A stretch of 64,000 nucleotides of DNA from Brevibacillus massiliensis (GTDB lineage Bacteria > Bacillota > Bacilli > Brevibacillales > Brevibacillaceae). This document shows, in pieces, positions 1 through 8,735 of this stretch (the first letter of the stretch is position 1; each line of letters opens with the position of its first letter). The notes under the pieces are model-generated. The model was not told where the DNA came from. It did no database searches and saw only the letters and a list, made by a program, of their open reading frames with translations. Location of the stretch: positions 497,417 to 561,416 of the forward strand of contig NZ_HE978536.1 of the NCBI RefSeq assembly GCF_000311785.1, written 5' to 3'. The translations under genes and the position numbers were made by a program.

Positions 1-951
1 CAAACTTTTGAACTCTTTTGTCAACAGGGGCACAACCTCAAACAAATCGCCGACGATTCCGTAATCGGCTACCTGGAAAATCGGCGCCTCCGGGTCTTTG
101 TTGATGGCCACGATGACCTTGGAATTGGACATACCGGCGAGATGCTGGATCGCTCCGGAAATGCCGCAGGCGATGTACAGGTCCGGCGTCACCACCTTGC
201 CGGTCTGCCCGATCTGCAGTCCGTAGTCGCAGTAGCCCGCATCACACGCTCCGCGGGATGCACCGACGGCCGCCCCGAGCACCGCTGCCAGCTCCTCCAG
301 CGGTTGGAAACCTTCGGCGCTTTTTACCCCACGCCCGCCGGAAATGATAATTTTTGCCTCCGACAAGTCTACCTTTCCCGACGTTTTCCGTACGACTTCC
401 TTGACGATGGTGCGGAGGTCTTTGAGCTCGACCTGCAGCGGGATCACTTCGGCGGTCCGTGCCGGATCAGGCTCGCTGATCGCGATGTTGTTGGGACGGA
501 TCGTTACGAAGATTTTCCCGTCTGCAAACGCGCGTTTTTGGAACGCCTTGCCGGCGTAGATCGGGCGAACGAAGACTGGTCCAGCCTCTACTGCGGTCAC
601 ATCGGAAACCAATCCATACCCGAGCCGGGCCGCAACGCGGGGGGCCAGGTCCCGCCCCATCGCTGTGTGCCCGGCGATGATCGCATCGGGAGAAGCTTCC
701 CGGATGACATGTGTGAACGCCTGGCTGTAACCGTCCGGCGTATACTTGGCAAGCTGACCGTCTGCAACCGTGTATACTTTATCGGCGCCGTACTTGGCCA
801 GTTCATCGGCGTATCCGTCTGCAGCGGATCCGATCACGACCGCCGACACTTCGCCGCCTTCAGCAAGCGTCTTCGCCGCCGCCAGGGCTTCAAATGAGAC
901 ATTGCGCAATTGGCCGTCGCGAACTTCTGCCAGAACAAGTACCTTATTCAT
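1..951 (-). CDS. etfA: Electron transfer flavoprotein subunit alpha (3' end cut by window)
   Basis: The reading frame starts at an ATG (CAT at 949-951) behind GGGGAGAGG and runs off the window edge after 317 codons, so only a few C-terminal residues are missing from a family usually about 325 aa long. EtfA with EtfB forms the soluble FAD heterodimer that takes electrons from acyl-CoA dehydrogenases and passes them to the quinone pool. The N-terminus reads [15 protein letters not shown]. The C-terminal FAD-binding half contains [43 protein letters not shown] and the [13 protein letters not shown] segment typical of the family. It is the last gene of the lcfA-fadR-fadB-etfB-etfA series, 16 bp after etfB, as in B. 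subtilis. Confidence 0.95.
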   Translation of the reverse strand, partial: MNKVLVLAEVRDGQLRNVSFEALAAAKTLAEGGEVSAVVIGSAADGYADELAKYGADKVYTVADGQLAKYTPDGYSQAFTHVIREASPDAIIAGHTAMGRDLAPRVAARLGYGLVSDVTAVEAGPVFVRPIYAGKAFQKRAFADGKIFVTIRPNNIAISEPDPARTAEVIPLQVELKDLRTIVKEVVRKTSGKVDLSEAKIIISGGRGVKSAEGFQPLEELAAVLGAAVGASRGACDAGYCDYGLQIGQTGKVVTPDLYIACGISGAIQHLAGMSNSKVIVAINKDPEAPIFQVADYGIVGDLFEVVPLLTKEFKSL

Positions 952-967
952 CCTAATCCCTCTCCCC

Positions 968-1735
968 TTAGATCACTTTTGCTTCATTGCGGAGCAGCTG
1001 CACCAATTCGGCTGCCTGTGCCTGAATGTCGCCCGAGAGAATGCGTCCCGCCTGTTTTTTCGGCGGCAAATACTGATCCACCACTCTCGTTTTGGCCTGC
1101 ACATCTGCGCCAGATAGCCCCAGATCATCCGCCGACCAGCGCTCCAAAGGCTTTTTCTTGGCTTTCATTATCCCCGGCAGCGACGGATAACGGGGCTCGT
1201 TCAAGCCCTGCTGGGCCGTCACCAATACCGGCAGGGAGGTTTCGACGATCTCCAAATCGCCTTCCACATCGCGCTCTACGCGGACGGACGTTCCGTCCAC
1301 TTCCAGCTTTACTGCTGTCGACACGTGGTTGATGCCCAGTTCTTCCGCCAGGCGCGGACCGCCTTGACCGGCTCCGGAATCGACGGCCATCTGCCCGCCG
1401 AGGATGATGTCAAAGCCCAGTTTCTTGGCTGCAGCCGCCAGCACCTTTGCCGTCGTAAACTCGTCGCCGAACAAGGTCTCGTCATCCACCAGAACCGCTT
1501 TGTCTGCCCCCATCGCCAAAGCCGTGCGCAAAGCGCTTTCTGCGCGATCAGGACCGAGCGACAGCACAGTCACTTCGCCGCCGTGCGCTTCCTTTAGCTT
1601 GATCGCTTCTTCCACAGCGTACTCGTCGTAGGGATTGATAATAAATTCTACGCCGTCTTCGCTGATTTCGCCGTTGTTGATCACGATTTTCTCTTCCGTA
1701 TCAAACGTCTGTTTCAGAACAACCAGAATGTTCAT
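968..1735 (-). CDS. etfB: Electron transfer flavoprotein subunit beta
   Basis: This 255-aa protein begins MNILVVLKQTFDTEEK and carries the ETF beta nucleotide-binding core, including ALAMGADKAVLVDD, DIILGGQMAVDSGAGQGGP and the recognition-loop region PRYPSLPGIMKAKKKP. The beta subunit binds AMP and, with EtfA, carries electrons from fatty acyl-CoA dehydrogenation to the respiratory chain. The ATG start is preceded by GGGGAGG at good spacing. It lies 14 bp downstream of the enoyl-CoA hydratase gene and 16 bp upstream of etfA, which indicates cotranscription. Length matches the family. Confidence 0.96.
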   Translation of the reverse strand: MNILVVLKQTFDTEEKIVINNGEISEDGVEFIINPYDEYAVEEAIKLKEAHGGEVTVLSLGPDRAESALRTALAMGADKAVLVDDETLFGDEFTTAKVLAAAAKKLGFDIILGGQMAVDSGAGQGGPRLAEELGINHVSTAVKLEVDGTSVRVERDVEGDLEIVETSLPVLVTAQQGLNEPRYPSLPGIMKAKKKPLERWSADDLGLSGADVQAKTRVVDQYLPPKKQAGRILSGDIQAQAAELVQLLRNEAKVI

Positions 1736-1749
1736 CCCGTTTTCCTCCC

Positions 1750-2526
1750 CTATCGATCTGAAAATTGCGGCTTGCGCTTCTCGAGAAAAGCGGCAACTCC
1801 TTCTTTCATGTCCTCCGTTTCAAACGCTTCGCCAAACAGGGCAGCTTCCTTGGCAAGTCCCTGCCCAAAGCCCTCGGCAAAGCCGGTGTGAATCGCCGAA
1901 AGAGCAAGCCGAATGGCCACTTTGCCCTTTTCGGCAATCTTTTGCGCCAGCTCTCTCGCCTGGCTGAGCAGCTCTTCTTGCGGATAGACTTCATCCACCA
2001 AACCGATTCTCTTGGCCTCTTCTCCGGTGACCATTCGGGATGTGAGGATCAGCTCGGTCGCTCTGCCTCGGCCAACCAATCGGGGCAGACGCTGCGTTCC
2101 TCCATATCCGGGGATGATTCCTAAGTTCAGCTCGGGAAGTCCCAGCTTTGCGTCCGTTGCTGCCAAGCGGATGTGACAAGCCATCGCCAGCTCCAGGCCG
2201 CCTCCCAGGCAAGCCCCGTTTACTGCCGCTATGACCGGTTTGGGAAAGGCTTCGATCCGGTTGAACAATCCCTGACCCGCTGCTGCCATGGCAGCAGCTT
2301 CGGCTCCGCTGATCCCGGCGAACTCCTTGATATCCGCTCCGGCGACAAAAAAGCGGCCCTCGCCGGTCAGGATGACAACCTTTACATCGTCATTTTGCTC
2401 CAGAGCTGTCAGTGCCGCATTCAGCTCTTCCAGGACAGTACGATTCAGCGCATTGGCTGGCGGATGGTCGATCGACAGCGTCGCTATGCGGGTTTCCACT
2501 GCTACCTTCAGATTGGTAAACGACAT
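1750..2526 (-). CDS. fadB: Enoyl-CoA hydratase (crotonase family)
   Basis: This 258-aa crotonase-fold protein should hydrate trans-2-enoyl-CoA to 3-hydroxyacyl-CoA in beta-oxidation. The oxyanion-hole segments are visible as AGADIKEFAG near residue 63 and ACLGGGLELAMACHIR near residue 105. The catalytic-glutamate region LGLPELNLGIIPGYGGTQRLPRLVG and the KRIGLVDEVYP segment follow. The ATG start has an AAGGAGATGG ribosome-binding site. It sits between fadR and etfB in the same order as B. subtilis fadB. This is a short monofunctional hydratase, not the large bifunctional FadB of enterics. A near-perfect palindrome just upstream (2554-2571) may be an operator. Confidence 0.9.
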   Translation of the reverse strand: MSFTNLKVAVETRIATLSIDHPPANALNRTVLEELNAALTALEQNDDVKVVILTGEGRFFVAGADIKEFAGISGAEAAAMAAAGQGLFNRIEAFPKPVIAAVNGACLGGGLELAMACHIRLAATDAKLGLPELNLGIIPGYGGTQRLPRLVGRGRATELILTSRMVTGEEAKRIGLVDEVYPQEELLSQARELAQKIAEKGKVAIRLALSAIHTGFAEGFGQGLAKEAALFGEAFETEDMKEGVAAFLEKRKPQFSDR

Positions 2527-2553
2527 GCTACTACCATCTCCTTTGTATTCAAT

Positions 2554-2571
2554 ACCGAGCGGACGCTCAGT
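2554..2571. promoter_or_regulatory. Candidate operator palindrome upstream of enoyl-CoA hydratase
   Basis: The 18-bp inverted repeat ACCGAGCGGACGCTCAGT has 8-bp arms with one mismatch and a 2-bp centre. It lies 28-45 bp upstream of the hydratase start. Its symmetry is typical of TetR-family operators, but the sequence does not resemble the FadR box at 3277-3294. A second regulator, or no regulator, is therefore possible. Confidence 0.4.
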
Positions 2572-2643
2572 TCAATCGTTACCAGAATATTGACAAGTTT
2601 ATTGTAACAGACACCCACTTCCGGAAAAAGCGTTTTCTTTGAT

Positions 2644-3237
2644 TCACTCCGCGCGGCGCTTCAATCCATGCAGGATGGCGTCATGGATCGGGCCTGCCTG
2701 TGCGGTCAGATCGTATTTGCACTTTTTCATCACCCATGCCGTAGCCGCCTGATCCAGCGTGCCGAAGATGACCTGCCGGGCGATCCTGACGTCTGTCCAC
2801 GGGTGAAACACTCCCTGCTCGATGCCCTGGGAGACAATCTCGTCGATCAGGTGAAAGTAACTTTTCAAGACCTCGCCGATGCCCTGGCTTACCACAGGGT
2901 TGGACTGGCGCAGCTCAATCTGTGTCACGACCGCCATCTCCGGATCCCGCGCCAACTGGCCCAGATGAGCCTGGAGCAGCACGTACAATTTTTCCTCGAC
3001 GGCGGCGGTCTGGTGAATCTGGCGTCGGCAGCTTTCAATAAACTGTCCCATCTTTTCGTTGAAAACAGAGATGAGAATATCGTCTTTGTTCGTGAAGTAA
3101 AGGTAAATCGTCCCGTCCGCTACGTTGGCTTCCCTGGCGATCAGCGAAACCCGGGCGTTGTGGTACCCGTAACGGGAGATGACCCGAACGGCGGCATCGA
3201 TAATCGCTTGATACTTTTCCCCTGTTTTTTTGGCCAT
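2644..3237 (-). CDS. fadR: TetR-family fatty-acid degradation repressor FadR (YsiA-type)
   Basis: The preferred start is the ATG at 3237 (MAKKTGEKYQAII), six bases after GGAGGT, giving 197 aa; an upstream in-frame start would add eight residues without a good ribosome-binding site. The N-terminal helix-turn-helix is clear (IIDAAVRVISRYGYHNARVS followed by IAREANVADGTIYLYFTNKDD). The C-terminal domain would bind long-chain acyl-CoA and release DNA. Bacillus FadR represses beta-oxidation genes. Its operator consensus occurs perfectly at 3277-3294, immediately upstream of this gene, which points to autoregulation. The gene lies between lcfA and the hydratase gene, as in B. subtilis. Confidence 0.93.
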   Translation of the reverse strand: MAKKTGEKYQAIIDAAVRVISRYGYHNARVSLIAREANVADGTIYLYFTNKDDILISVFNEKMGQFIESCRRQIHQTAAVEEKLYVLLQAHLGQLARDPEMAVVTQIELRQSNPVVSQGIGEVLKSYFHLIDEIVSQGIEQGVFHPWTDVRIARQVIFGTLDQAATAWVMKKCKYDLTAQAGPIHDAILHGLKRRAE

Positions 3238-3276
3238 GGAAACCTCCGCACAAAAATTCAACGGATTATTCTAAAC

Positions 3277-3294
3277 TGAATGATTATTCATTCA
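3277..3294. promoter_or_regulatory. FadR box
   Basis: TGAATGATTATTCATTCA matches the Bacillus FadR operator consensus TGAATGANTANTCATTCA at every defined position. It lies about 40 bp upstream of the fadR ATG, between lcfA and fadR. It should mediate repression of fadR and the downstream fadB-etfBA genes, relieved by long-chain acyl-CoA. Confidence 0.9.
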
Positions 3295-3352
3295 CATTCC
3301 AGTCTATTACACGAACCGCCCGACTGTCAATGTTGTCTGCGTCCGGATGGCG

Positions 3353-5056
3353 TCACAGATTCGACTGGGTGTGCGGTTGATCGGACTGGCGCATTTGCGC
3401 CTCCTCCTGAAGCTGCCTGCGGAGAACCTTGCCGACAAACGTCTTTGGCAGTTCACGGCGAAATTCATACACATGGGGCACCTTGAAAGCGGCCAATCGC
3501 TTGCGGCAAAATCCGTCCAGCTCATCTGCGGTGACCTGTTCCCCCTGTTTTAACACGATGTAGGCTTTGACCGTTTCCCCCCGGTATGGATCGGGCACGC
3601 CAATGACTGCCGCTTCCATGACGGCAGGGTGCTCAAACAGGACCTCCTCCACCTCGCGTGGGTAAATATTGAAGCCTCCGGCAATAATCAGATCTTTTTT
3701 CCGGTCGACTACGTAAAAGAAGCCTTCTTGATCCATGTAACCCATATCGCCTGTCAGCAGCCAGCCGCTGCGCAAAACGGCGGCGGTGTCATCCGGTCGC
3801 TTCCAGTAACCGCGCATAACCTGCGGGCCCCGAACGGCCAACTCGCCAATCTCGCCGTAAGGCAGCTCTTCACCTGTCACTGGATCGACAATCCGGCAGT
3901 CCGTATCCGGCCAGGGAACTCCGATGCTGCCGGATTTACGCCGCCCCCAGATGTGATTGGAGTGGGTTACCGGCGAGGTTTCCGTCATTCCGTAGCCTTC
4001 CACCAGCCTGCCGCCAGTCAACAGCTCAAACTGCTGCTGGACGTCGCGCGGCAGAGCGGCGGAACCGCTCACGCACGCTTCAATCGAGGACAGGTCGTAT
4101 TTATGCAGCTCGGGATGGTTGATCAGGGCGATGTACATCGTCGGCGCTCCCGGAAAAAGGCTTGGTTTTTCCCGGTGAATCAGTTCCAGGATCTGCTTTG
4201 CTTCAAAGCGGGGAACGAGCAGAATTTCCGCCGCCAGTTTCACCCCGAGGTTCATGACTGCCGTCATCCCGTAGACGTGAAACAACGGAAGGGCTCCGAC
4301 GATCTTTTCCTGTCCGGGATGCATTTTGTACATCACTTTTTCCGATTGGACGGCATTGACGATCAGGTTTTTGTGGGTCAGCATGACTCCCTTTGGCACG
4401 CCGGTCGTTCCGCCCGTGTACTGCAGAAGAGCCAGGTCCTCATCCGGGTCGATCTCAACGTGAACGGGCGAGGCCGAACTTTCCGCCAAGAGATGCGTAA
4501 ACCGTTCCACCTCATGCGTAAAGCTGATTCTCTGGCGCTCTCCCTTGCTTCGCTGGACAAGCGGATAAAGCATCTTCTTGAACATCGGCAAAAAATCGCC
4601 AATACTCGTCAGGATCACATGTTTTAACTGAGTCTGCGGCTGTACCTGCCGGATTCTGTGATACAGCGTGTCGAGCGCTACAATGACAGTGGCACCCGAA
4701 TCGCTCAGGTGGTAGCCGAGTTCGCGCTCCGTGTACAGCGGATTGGTCTGCACTACGACGGCTCCGGCAAACAGCACAGCGTAATAGGCGATCACCGTCT
4801 GCGGGCAGTTGGGCAGCATGATGGCGACGCGGTCCCCTTTTTTGACTCCACGCTTGATCAAGGCATGGGCAAACTGATAGCAGTAATGCAGCAGTTCGGA
4901 ATAAGTGATGCGTTTCCCCATAAAAAACAGGGCGTAATTCGCGGGGTACTTTACCGCCGACTGCTCCAGGAAGTGCGTCAAAGGAACGCGCGGGTATGCA
5001 ATTGACGCAGGAACCTCCGGCGGATAACTGGCAATCCAAGGCTTGGCATTTGACAT
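3353..5056 (-). CDS. lcfA: Long-chain fatty-acid--CoA ligase
   Basis: This AMP-forming ligase activates free fatty acids to acyl-CoA, the entry step of beta-oxidation. The ATG at 5056 (MSNAKPWIASYPP) is preferred because GGAGGA lies seven bases upstream; an in-frame start ten codons earlier lacks one. The 567-aa product has the AMP-binding P-loop LLQYTGGTTGVPKGVMLTH near residue 205, the VEGYGMTETSPV motif, the TGDMGYMDQEGFFYVVDRKK adenylation segment and the hinge IIAGGFNIYPREVEEVL, followed by a C-terminal lid with PKTFVGKVLRRQL. It is the first gene of the fatty-acid operon and precedes fadR by about 115 bp. The 146 bp between its start and the LCP gene show nothing else recognisable. Confidence 0.95.
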   Translation of the reverse strand: MSNAKPWIASYPPEVPASIAYPRVPLTHFLEQSAVKYPANYALFFMGKRITYSELLHYCYQFAHALIKRGVKKGDRVAIMLPNCPQTVIAYYAVLFAGAVVVQTNPLYTERELGYHLSDSGATVIVALDTLYHRIRQVQPQTQLKHVILTSIGDFLPMFKKMLYPLVQRSKGERQRISFTHEVERFTHLLAESSASPVHVEIDPDEDLALLQYTGGTTGVPKGVMLTHKNLIVNAVQSEKVMYKMHPGQEKIVGALPLFHVYGMTAVMNLGVKLAAEILLVPRFEAKQILELIHREKPSLFPGAPTMYIALINHPELHKYDLSSIEACVSGSAALPRDVQQQFELLTGGRLVEGYGMTETSPVTHSNHIWGRRKSGSIGVPWPDTDCRIVDPVTGEELPYGEIGELAVRGPQVMRGYWKRPDDTAAVLRSGWLLTGDMGYMDQEGFFYVVDRKKDLIIAGGFNIYPREVEEVLFEHPAVMEAAVIGVPDPYRGETVKAYIVLKQGEQVTADELDGFCRKRLAAFKVPHVYEFRRELPKTFVGKVLRRQLQEEAQMRQSDQPHTQSNL

Positions 5057-5202
5057 GGGCAAATCCTCCAATCCTTTGAATGTCACTCCGCTCCATCCTA
5101 ACTCTCCTGCCTACATTGTATGCCAACACAACCGACTTTTCAAATAATACGGTAAAGTCTGAAGATTGACCTCAAGCGGACAAAAAAGCGGTGGGGGCGC
5201 AT

Positions 5203-6225
5203 TCAGCGGGCCAGTTCCTCGGCGAAACGGCTGCGAATCCGCTCCCGCTCCTTTTTCGATATAAAGTAATACCAGCCTAATGTCCCGTGACGCCAGATGC
5301 GCCCGTCCGTTCCCTTCAACGTCTCCATCTCCAGCTCGTTCTGTCGGGAATCGTAATACGTAAACAAAAGGGAGGCCAATTCTGCCTCGGTCAGATCTGT
5401 TTTTACATGCTTGCCGAGAATATCCATCAGTTTAAAAGACTTGAAAAACGCTTGTGCCGTATTCCCTTTTTGGGCGAGAGCCCGAATCAGCTCTTGCTGC
5501 CGCAAGATCCGTTCGAAGTCGCCGTCATCCGGACCGATGTCGCTCCTGCGGTACCTTGCGTAGTCAAGTGCCTGTTTCCCATTGAGCGTTTGGATACCGG
5601 GAGAGAAGTTGATGTACGTGTCGTCGGTCGGGTCGGTGTACTTCATACGCTTTTTTACGTTCACTTGTACGCCGCCGAGTTCATCGATCAACTTCCTGAA
5701 TCCTTCAAAGTCAATGGCCATGTAGCGGTCAATCTTCAAGTCAAAAAAGTTTTCCAACGACTTTTTTACCAAAGCCGTTCCGCCAAAAGCCATCGCGTGA
5801 TTAACCTTGTCATACCCTTTGTCGGGCAGATTCATAAAGCTGTCCCGGGGAATGGAGAGCAGGTAGGCACGCTGCTTTTTGGGATGGACAGCGGCGAGGA
5901 TCATCGTGTCAGAGCGGGCCCGCTCTCCATCCCGGCTGTCTGTGCCGATCAGCAGTAGGGTGAATGGCTTAAGCGGCCCCGGCTTGGCGATCGGGGCAGC
6001 CGGGACAGCCGGAGCGGCGATATTGGGCTGAATCGGCTGATCTGTCGGCAGCACGGCCTCGATCTTCTGCGGAGACTGGTCCTTGACCGGCAGCGGTTGA
6101 TACCACTCTCTGGTCATTTTACGCAGGTGATAACCGGAATAGATCGCAAATCCGACCCCAACCAACAAGAAAAATAGCACGACTAAGCCAAGAAGGCGTT
6201 TACCACGAATAGAAGATGACGGCAT
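5203..6225 (-). CDS. LytR-CpsA-Psr (LCP) family cell-wall glycopolymer ligase
   Basis: This 340-aa membrane protein has a short cytoplasmic N-terminus, one transmembrane segment at about residues 11-33, a proline-rich linker and an extracellular LCP domain. Hallmarks are LLIGTDSRDGERARSDTMIL, the arginine-rich SIPRDSFMNLPD segment and the DYARYRRSDIGPDDGDFERILRQQ region. LCP proteins transfer lipid-linked glycopolymers to peptidoglycan. Its position beside csaB and a glycosyltransferase cluster fits attachment of the secondary wall polymer made here. The ATG start has GGAGAA upstream. It is transcribed divergently from the small gene at 6352. Confidence 0.93.
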   Translation of the reverse strand: MPSSSIRGKRLLGLVVLFFLLVGVGFAIYSGYHLRKMTREWYQPLPVKDQSPQKIEAVLPTDQPIQPNIAAPAVPAAPIAKPGPLKPFTLLLIGTDSRDGERARSDTMILAAVHPKKQRAYLLSIPRDSFMNLPDKGYDKVNHAMAFGGTALVKKSLENFFDLKIDRYMAIDFEGFRKLIDELGGVQVNVKKRMKYTDPTDDTYINFSPGIQTLNGKQALDYARYRRSDIGPDDGDFERILRQQELIRALAQKGNTAQAFFKSFKLMDILGKHVKTDLTEAELASLLFTYYDSRQNELEMETLKGTDGRIWRHGTLGWYYFISKKERERIRSRFAEELAR

Positions 6226-6283
6226 TCAACTTGTTCTCCTCCATGTTTCGCCAGGATGGGGGCAGTTCATGTATATCTTTGCC

Positions 6284-6313
6284 TTGTTATGGGGAGGGTA
6301 TTCGTTTTAAAAT
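6284..6313 (+). promoter_or_regulatory. Candidate sigma-A promoter for the small gene and csaB
   Basis: TTGTTA at 6284-6289 and TAAAAT at 6308-6313 are separated by 18 bp, upstream of the gene at 6352. The match is moderate and based on inspection only. Confidence 0.4.
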
Positions 6314-6351
6314 GAGGGGATGGGAGTTACAGAAATGGAGGGCGCGCTCTG

Positions 6352-6468
6352 ATGTTTGACGAATTTTTCTACCGTCGCCGTAAAAATAAGGGGATGTTTT
6401 ATCTGGCGGTCGGCTTTATTGCCGCAGCGGCCATACTCGTCACTGTCGGGATTGTGTATCTTTGGTAG
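6352..6468 (+). CDS. Small single-pass membrane protein, 38 aa
   Basis: A short frame begins MFDEFFYRRRKNKGMFYL and then has a hydrophobic stretch of about 20 residues (LAVGFIAAAAILVTVGIVYL), ending in LW. A GGAGG lies ten bases before the ATG. It has a charged, basic N-terminus and one transmembrane helix, so it should insert with the N-terminus inside. It sits 89 bp upstream of csaB on the same strand. I recognise no family; a role in envelope assembly is only suggested by location. Confidence 0.6.
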   Translation: MFDEFFYRRRKNKGMFYLAVGFIAAAAILVTVGIVYLW

Positions 6469-6557
6469 ATTGCTTTACTTCCCCGTCTTTTTTCTATTAT
6501 ACTTTAGGATGTGTGTGCCTGCCTCTGGTTACGTTTGGATAGAAAGAAGGTTCTCTC

Positions 6558-7661
6558 ATGCCGCGAATTCTCATCTCCGGCTATTACGGGTTTAATAATG
6601 CCGGGGACGATGTTGTACTATACGGGATTATCAGCTCGCTTAGACGGGAACAACCGAATATTTCGCTGTCCGTTCTGTCTAACCAGCCGGCGCGTACGAC
6701 GTCTTTATTTGGGATTCCGGCCTACAATCGCTGGCGGCTCTCTACTATTGTACGTCAGTTAAAGCAAAGCGACCTTCTCGTCATGGGCGGGGGCACCTTG
6801 ATGCAGGACGTCACCAGCCCGCGAAGCGTCCTTTACTATCTCGGAATCGTCAGCATCGCCAAAATGCTGGGCAAGCCGGTCGTCTTTTACGCCCAGGGAT
6901 TTGGGCCCATTCTCAAATCGTTCAGCCGTTTTATGATCAAACAGGTCGTCAATCACGTCAACGTCATTACCGTCCGGGATTATGAATCGGGTGAAGACTT
7001 TAAGGCCTGCGGCGTGACAAAAGCACCGATTTACGTGACAGCGGACCCGGCTTTGATGATTCAACCGGAGGACATCTCGACCCAGCGCGGACAAGAGCTC
7101 CTTGGCCGGCTGTTTTCTGATCTGCGGCGGCCCCTGGTCGCATTTTCGGTCCGCAACTGGAAGCAGGAAGAGCGGTTCAAGCAGGTGATTGCCAAGGCAG
7201 CCGACTTTTTCGCCTCCCGGGGCTGGAACGTGCTGTTCTTGCCGATGCACTATCCGAGCGATCTGGCTCCATCTCATGAGATCATCAGTTTCATGAAAGA
7301 ACCCGGCGCCAAGCTGTTGGAGATGCCGGTGCCGTTTCACGATATTATGAGTGTCTTAAAGCATTGTGACTACGTAGTCGGCATGCGCCTGCACTCGCTG
7401 ATTCTCGCTTGTGTCTTTCAGGTGCCGTTTACGGGCATATCCTACGATCCCAAGATCGACCGCTTTGTCGAGCGGGCGGGCATGCCGTCTGCCGGCCATA
7501 TTCGCGAGCTGAAGGCCGATTCGCTGCTGGCCTTGCTGCAAGAGCGGACAGGCCGTTTGGAAGAAGAGCGGCAAATCGTTGCGGAGCGTTCCAGGATGCT
7601 GGCCCGTGAAGCGATGAAGAGCAGCGAGCTCGTGCTGCAGGCACTGGCGGGTCGCAAATAG
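6558..7661 (+). CDS. csaB: Polysaccharide pyruvyl transferase CsaB
   Basis: The 367-aa protein opens with MPRILISGYYGFNNAGDD, the CsaB family signature, and continues with DLLVMGGGTLMQDVTSPRS and the central AQGFGPI segment. The C-terminal VVGMRLHSLILA motif is also conserved. CsaB transfers pyruvate from phosphoenolpyruvate to N-acetylmannosamine of the secondary cell-wall polymer, creating the ligand bound by S-layer homology (SLH) domains. Its presence strongly suggests an SLH-anchored S-layer, as in Brevibacillus, Paenibacillus or B. anthracis. The start is behind GAAAGAAGG. A methyltransferase gene follows by 32 bp, probably cotranscribed. Confidence 0.95.
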   Translation: MPRILISGYYGFNNAGDDVVLYGIISSLRREQPNISLSVLSNQPARTTSLFGIPAYNRWRLSTIVRQLKQSDLLVMGGGTLMQDVTSPRSVLYYLGIVSIAKMLGKPVVFYAQGFGPILKSFSRFMIKQVVNHVNVITVRDYESGEDFKACGVTKAPIYVTADPALMIQPEDISTQRGQELLGRLFSDLRRPLVAFSVRNWKQEERFKQVIAKAADFFASRGWNVLFLPMHYPSDLAPSHEIISFMKEPGAKLLEMPVPFHDIMSVLKHCDYVVGMRLHSLILACVFQVPFTGISYDPKIDRFVERAGMPSAGHIRELKADSLLALLQERTGRLEEERQIVAERSRMLAREAMKSSELVLQALAGRK

Positions 7662-7693
7662 CGTGACTACTGCATTATGGAGGAGGAACAATT

Positions 7694-8554
7694 GTGTCTT
7701 TTGCTTCCAACCTGCTGATTCGTCTCAATCGGCTGTTTCCGCTGCCTGTCCATCCGTTCAACCTTGCCAATGACGGAAAGATGAGTTATACGGAGTGGCA
7801 GTTTGTCAAAGGCGGGCAAACGATTCAGTTCTTTCTCCCCTTTCATACGCAGGAACAGATGTTTCAGGGTAAAACCGTCCTTGATATCGGCTGCGGCGGC
7901 GGCGGAAAGACGTGCTACTACGCCACTTTCCGGCCGAATAAGATCATCGGCATCGACATCGTCGAGCACTATGCCGAAGAGGGAAATGCGTTTGCCCGGC
8001 AAAAAAATCTGGCTGACATCGCCTCTTTCATGACGGCTGATGCTTCTGCCATGCCGTTTGCCGACGAGACATTTGACACCATCATCATGAATGACGCGAT
8101 GGAACACGTCGATCAACCGGAAAAGACTCTCGCCGAGTGCTTCCGCGTCCTGAAGCCCGGCGGACATCTCTACATCAACTTTCCTCCCTACTACCACCCG
8201 TATGGCGCCCACCTCTCCGACGCGATTGGAATTCCCTGGGTTCATTCGCTCTTCTCCGAACGAACCTTGATCGATTCTTATAAGCGGTTGGTAGCAGACC
8301 TGCCTGACGGCCAGGACCGGGTGCGTTTTCGCATCAGCAAAAACGACCGCGGGGAAGAGTACTTTTCCTATATCAACCGCATGACCATCGCCCGGTTCCG
8401 GCGAATCCAGCAGGGTGTACCCCATCCTGCGGTCTATCAAAAGGAGATTCCGCTGCGCCAGGTGGTATCCGGGCTGGCCAAACTGCCCGGGCTGCGCGAG
8501 TACTTCGTCAAAATGGTCGTCTGCGTCTACCAAAAGGACGGGAGACAGGGATAG
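7694..8554 (+). CDS. Class I SAM-dependent methyltransferase
   Basis: The gene uses a GTG start with a strong GGAGGAGG ribosome-binding site. The 286-aa product has SAM-binding motif I VLDIGCGGGGKTCYY near residue 60, an acidic motif II (IIGIDIVEHY) and motif III in AMPFADETFDTIIMNDAMEHV, then LKPGGHLYINFPPYYHP. The substrate cannot be read from sequence. Location directly after csaB suggests modification of a wall polysaccharide or its lipid carrier, which is an inference. A clear terminator follows at 8579-8624. Confidence 0.85.
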   Translation: MSFASNLLIRLNRLFPLPVHPFNLANDGKMSYTEWQFVKGGQTIQFFLPFHTQEQMFQGKTVLDIGCGGGGKTCYYATFRPNKIIGIDIVEHYAEEGNAFARQKNLADIASFMTADASAMPFADETFDTIIMNDAMEHVDQPEKTLAECFRVLKPGGHLYINFPPYYHPYGAHLSDAIGIPWVHSLFSERTLIDSYKRLVADLPDGQDRVRFRISKNDRGEEYFSYINRMTIARFRRIQQGVPHPAVYQKEIPLRQVVSGLAKLPGLREYFVKMVVCVYQKDGRQG

Positions 8555-8578
8555 GGAAAACCGAATCAGCCTTGCATA

Positions 8579-8624
8579 GAAACAAGCTGGCCCGATACAC
8601 CCATCGGCGCCAGCTTGTTTTCTG
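8579..8624 (+). terminator. Rho-independent terminator after csaB-methyltransferase
   Basis: AACAAGCTGGC pairs with GCCAGCTTGTT across a 17-base loop and is followed by TTTTC. It lies 25 bp after the methyltransferase stop. Confidence 0.75.
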
Positions 8625-8693
8625 CGCTTTTATTTGTAGTAGGCAGTGCTGAGCGAAGCGACAAAACCGCCGCCGGTAACGATGCCGATAAAC

Positions 8694-8726
8694 TCAAAAG
8701 ACCCGAGCTTTTCAGTGCTCGGGTCT
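8694..8726 (-). terminator. Terminator of the polysaccharide operon (after murJ)
   Basis: On the minus strand GACCCGAGC, an 8-base loop and GCTCGGGTC are followed by TTTTGAGTTT. It lies just after the murJ-like stop at 8736. Confidence 0.75.
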
Positions 8727-8735
8727 CGCCGGCTT

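Noticed and set aside
142-897. Long open frame on the plus strand
   Set aside because: It is antisense to etfA, whose minus-strand frame has full family similarity and a good start.
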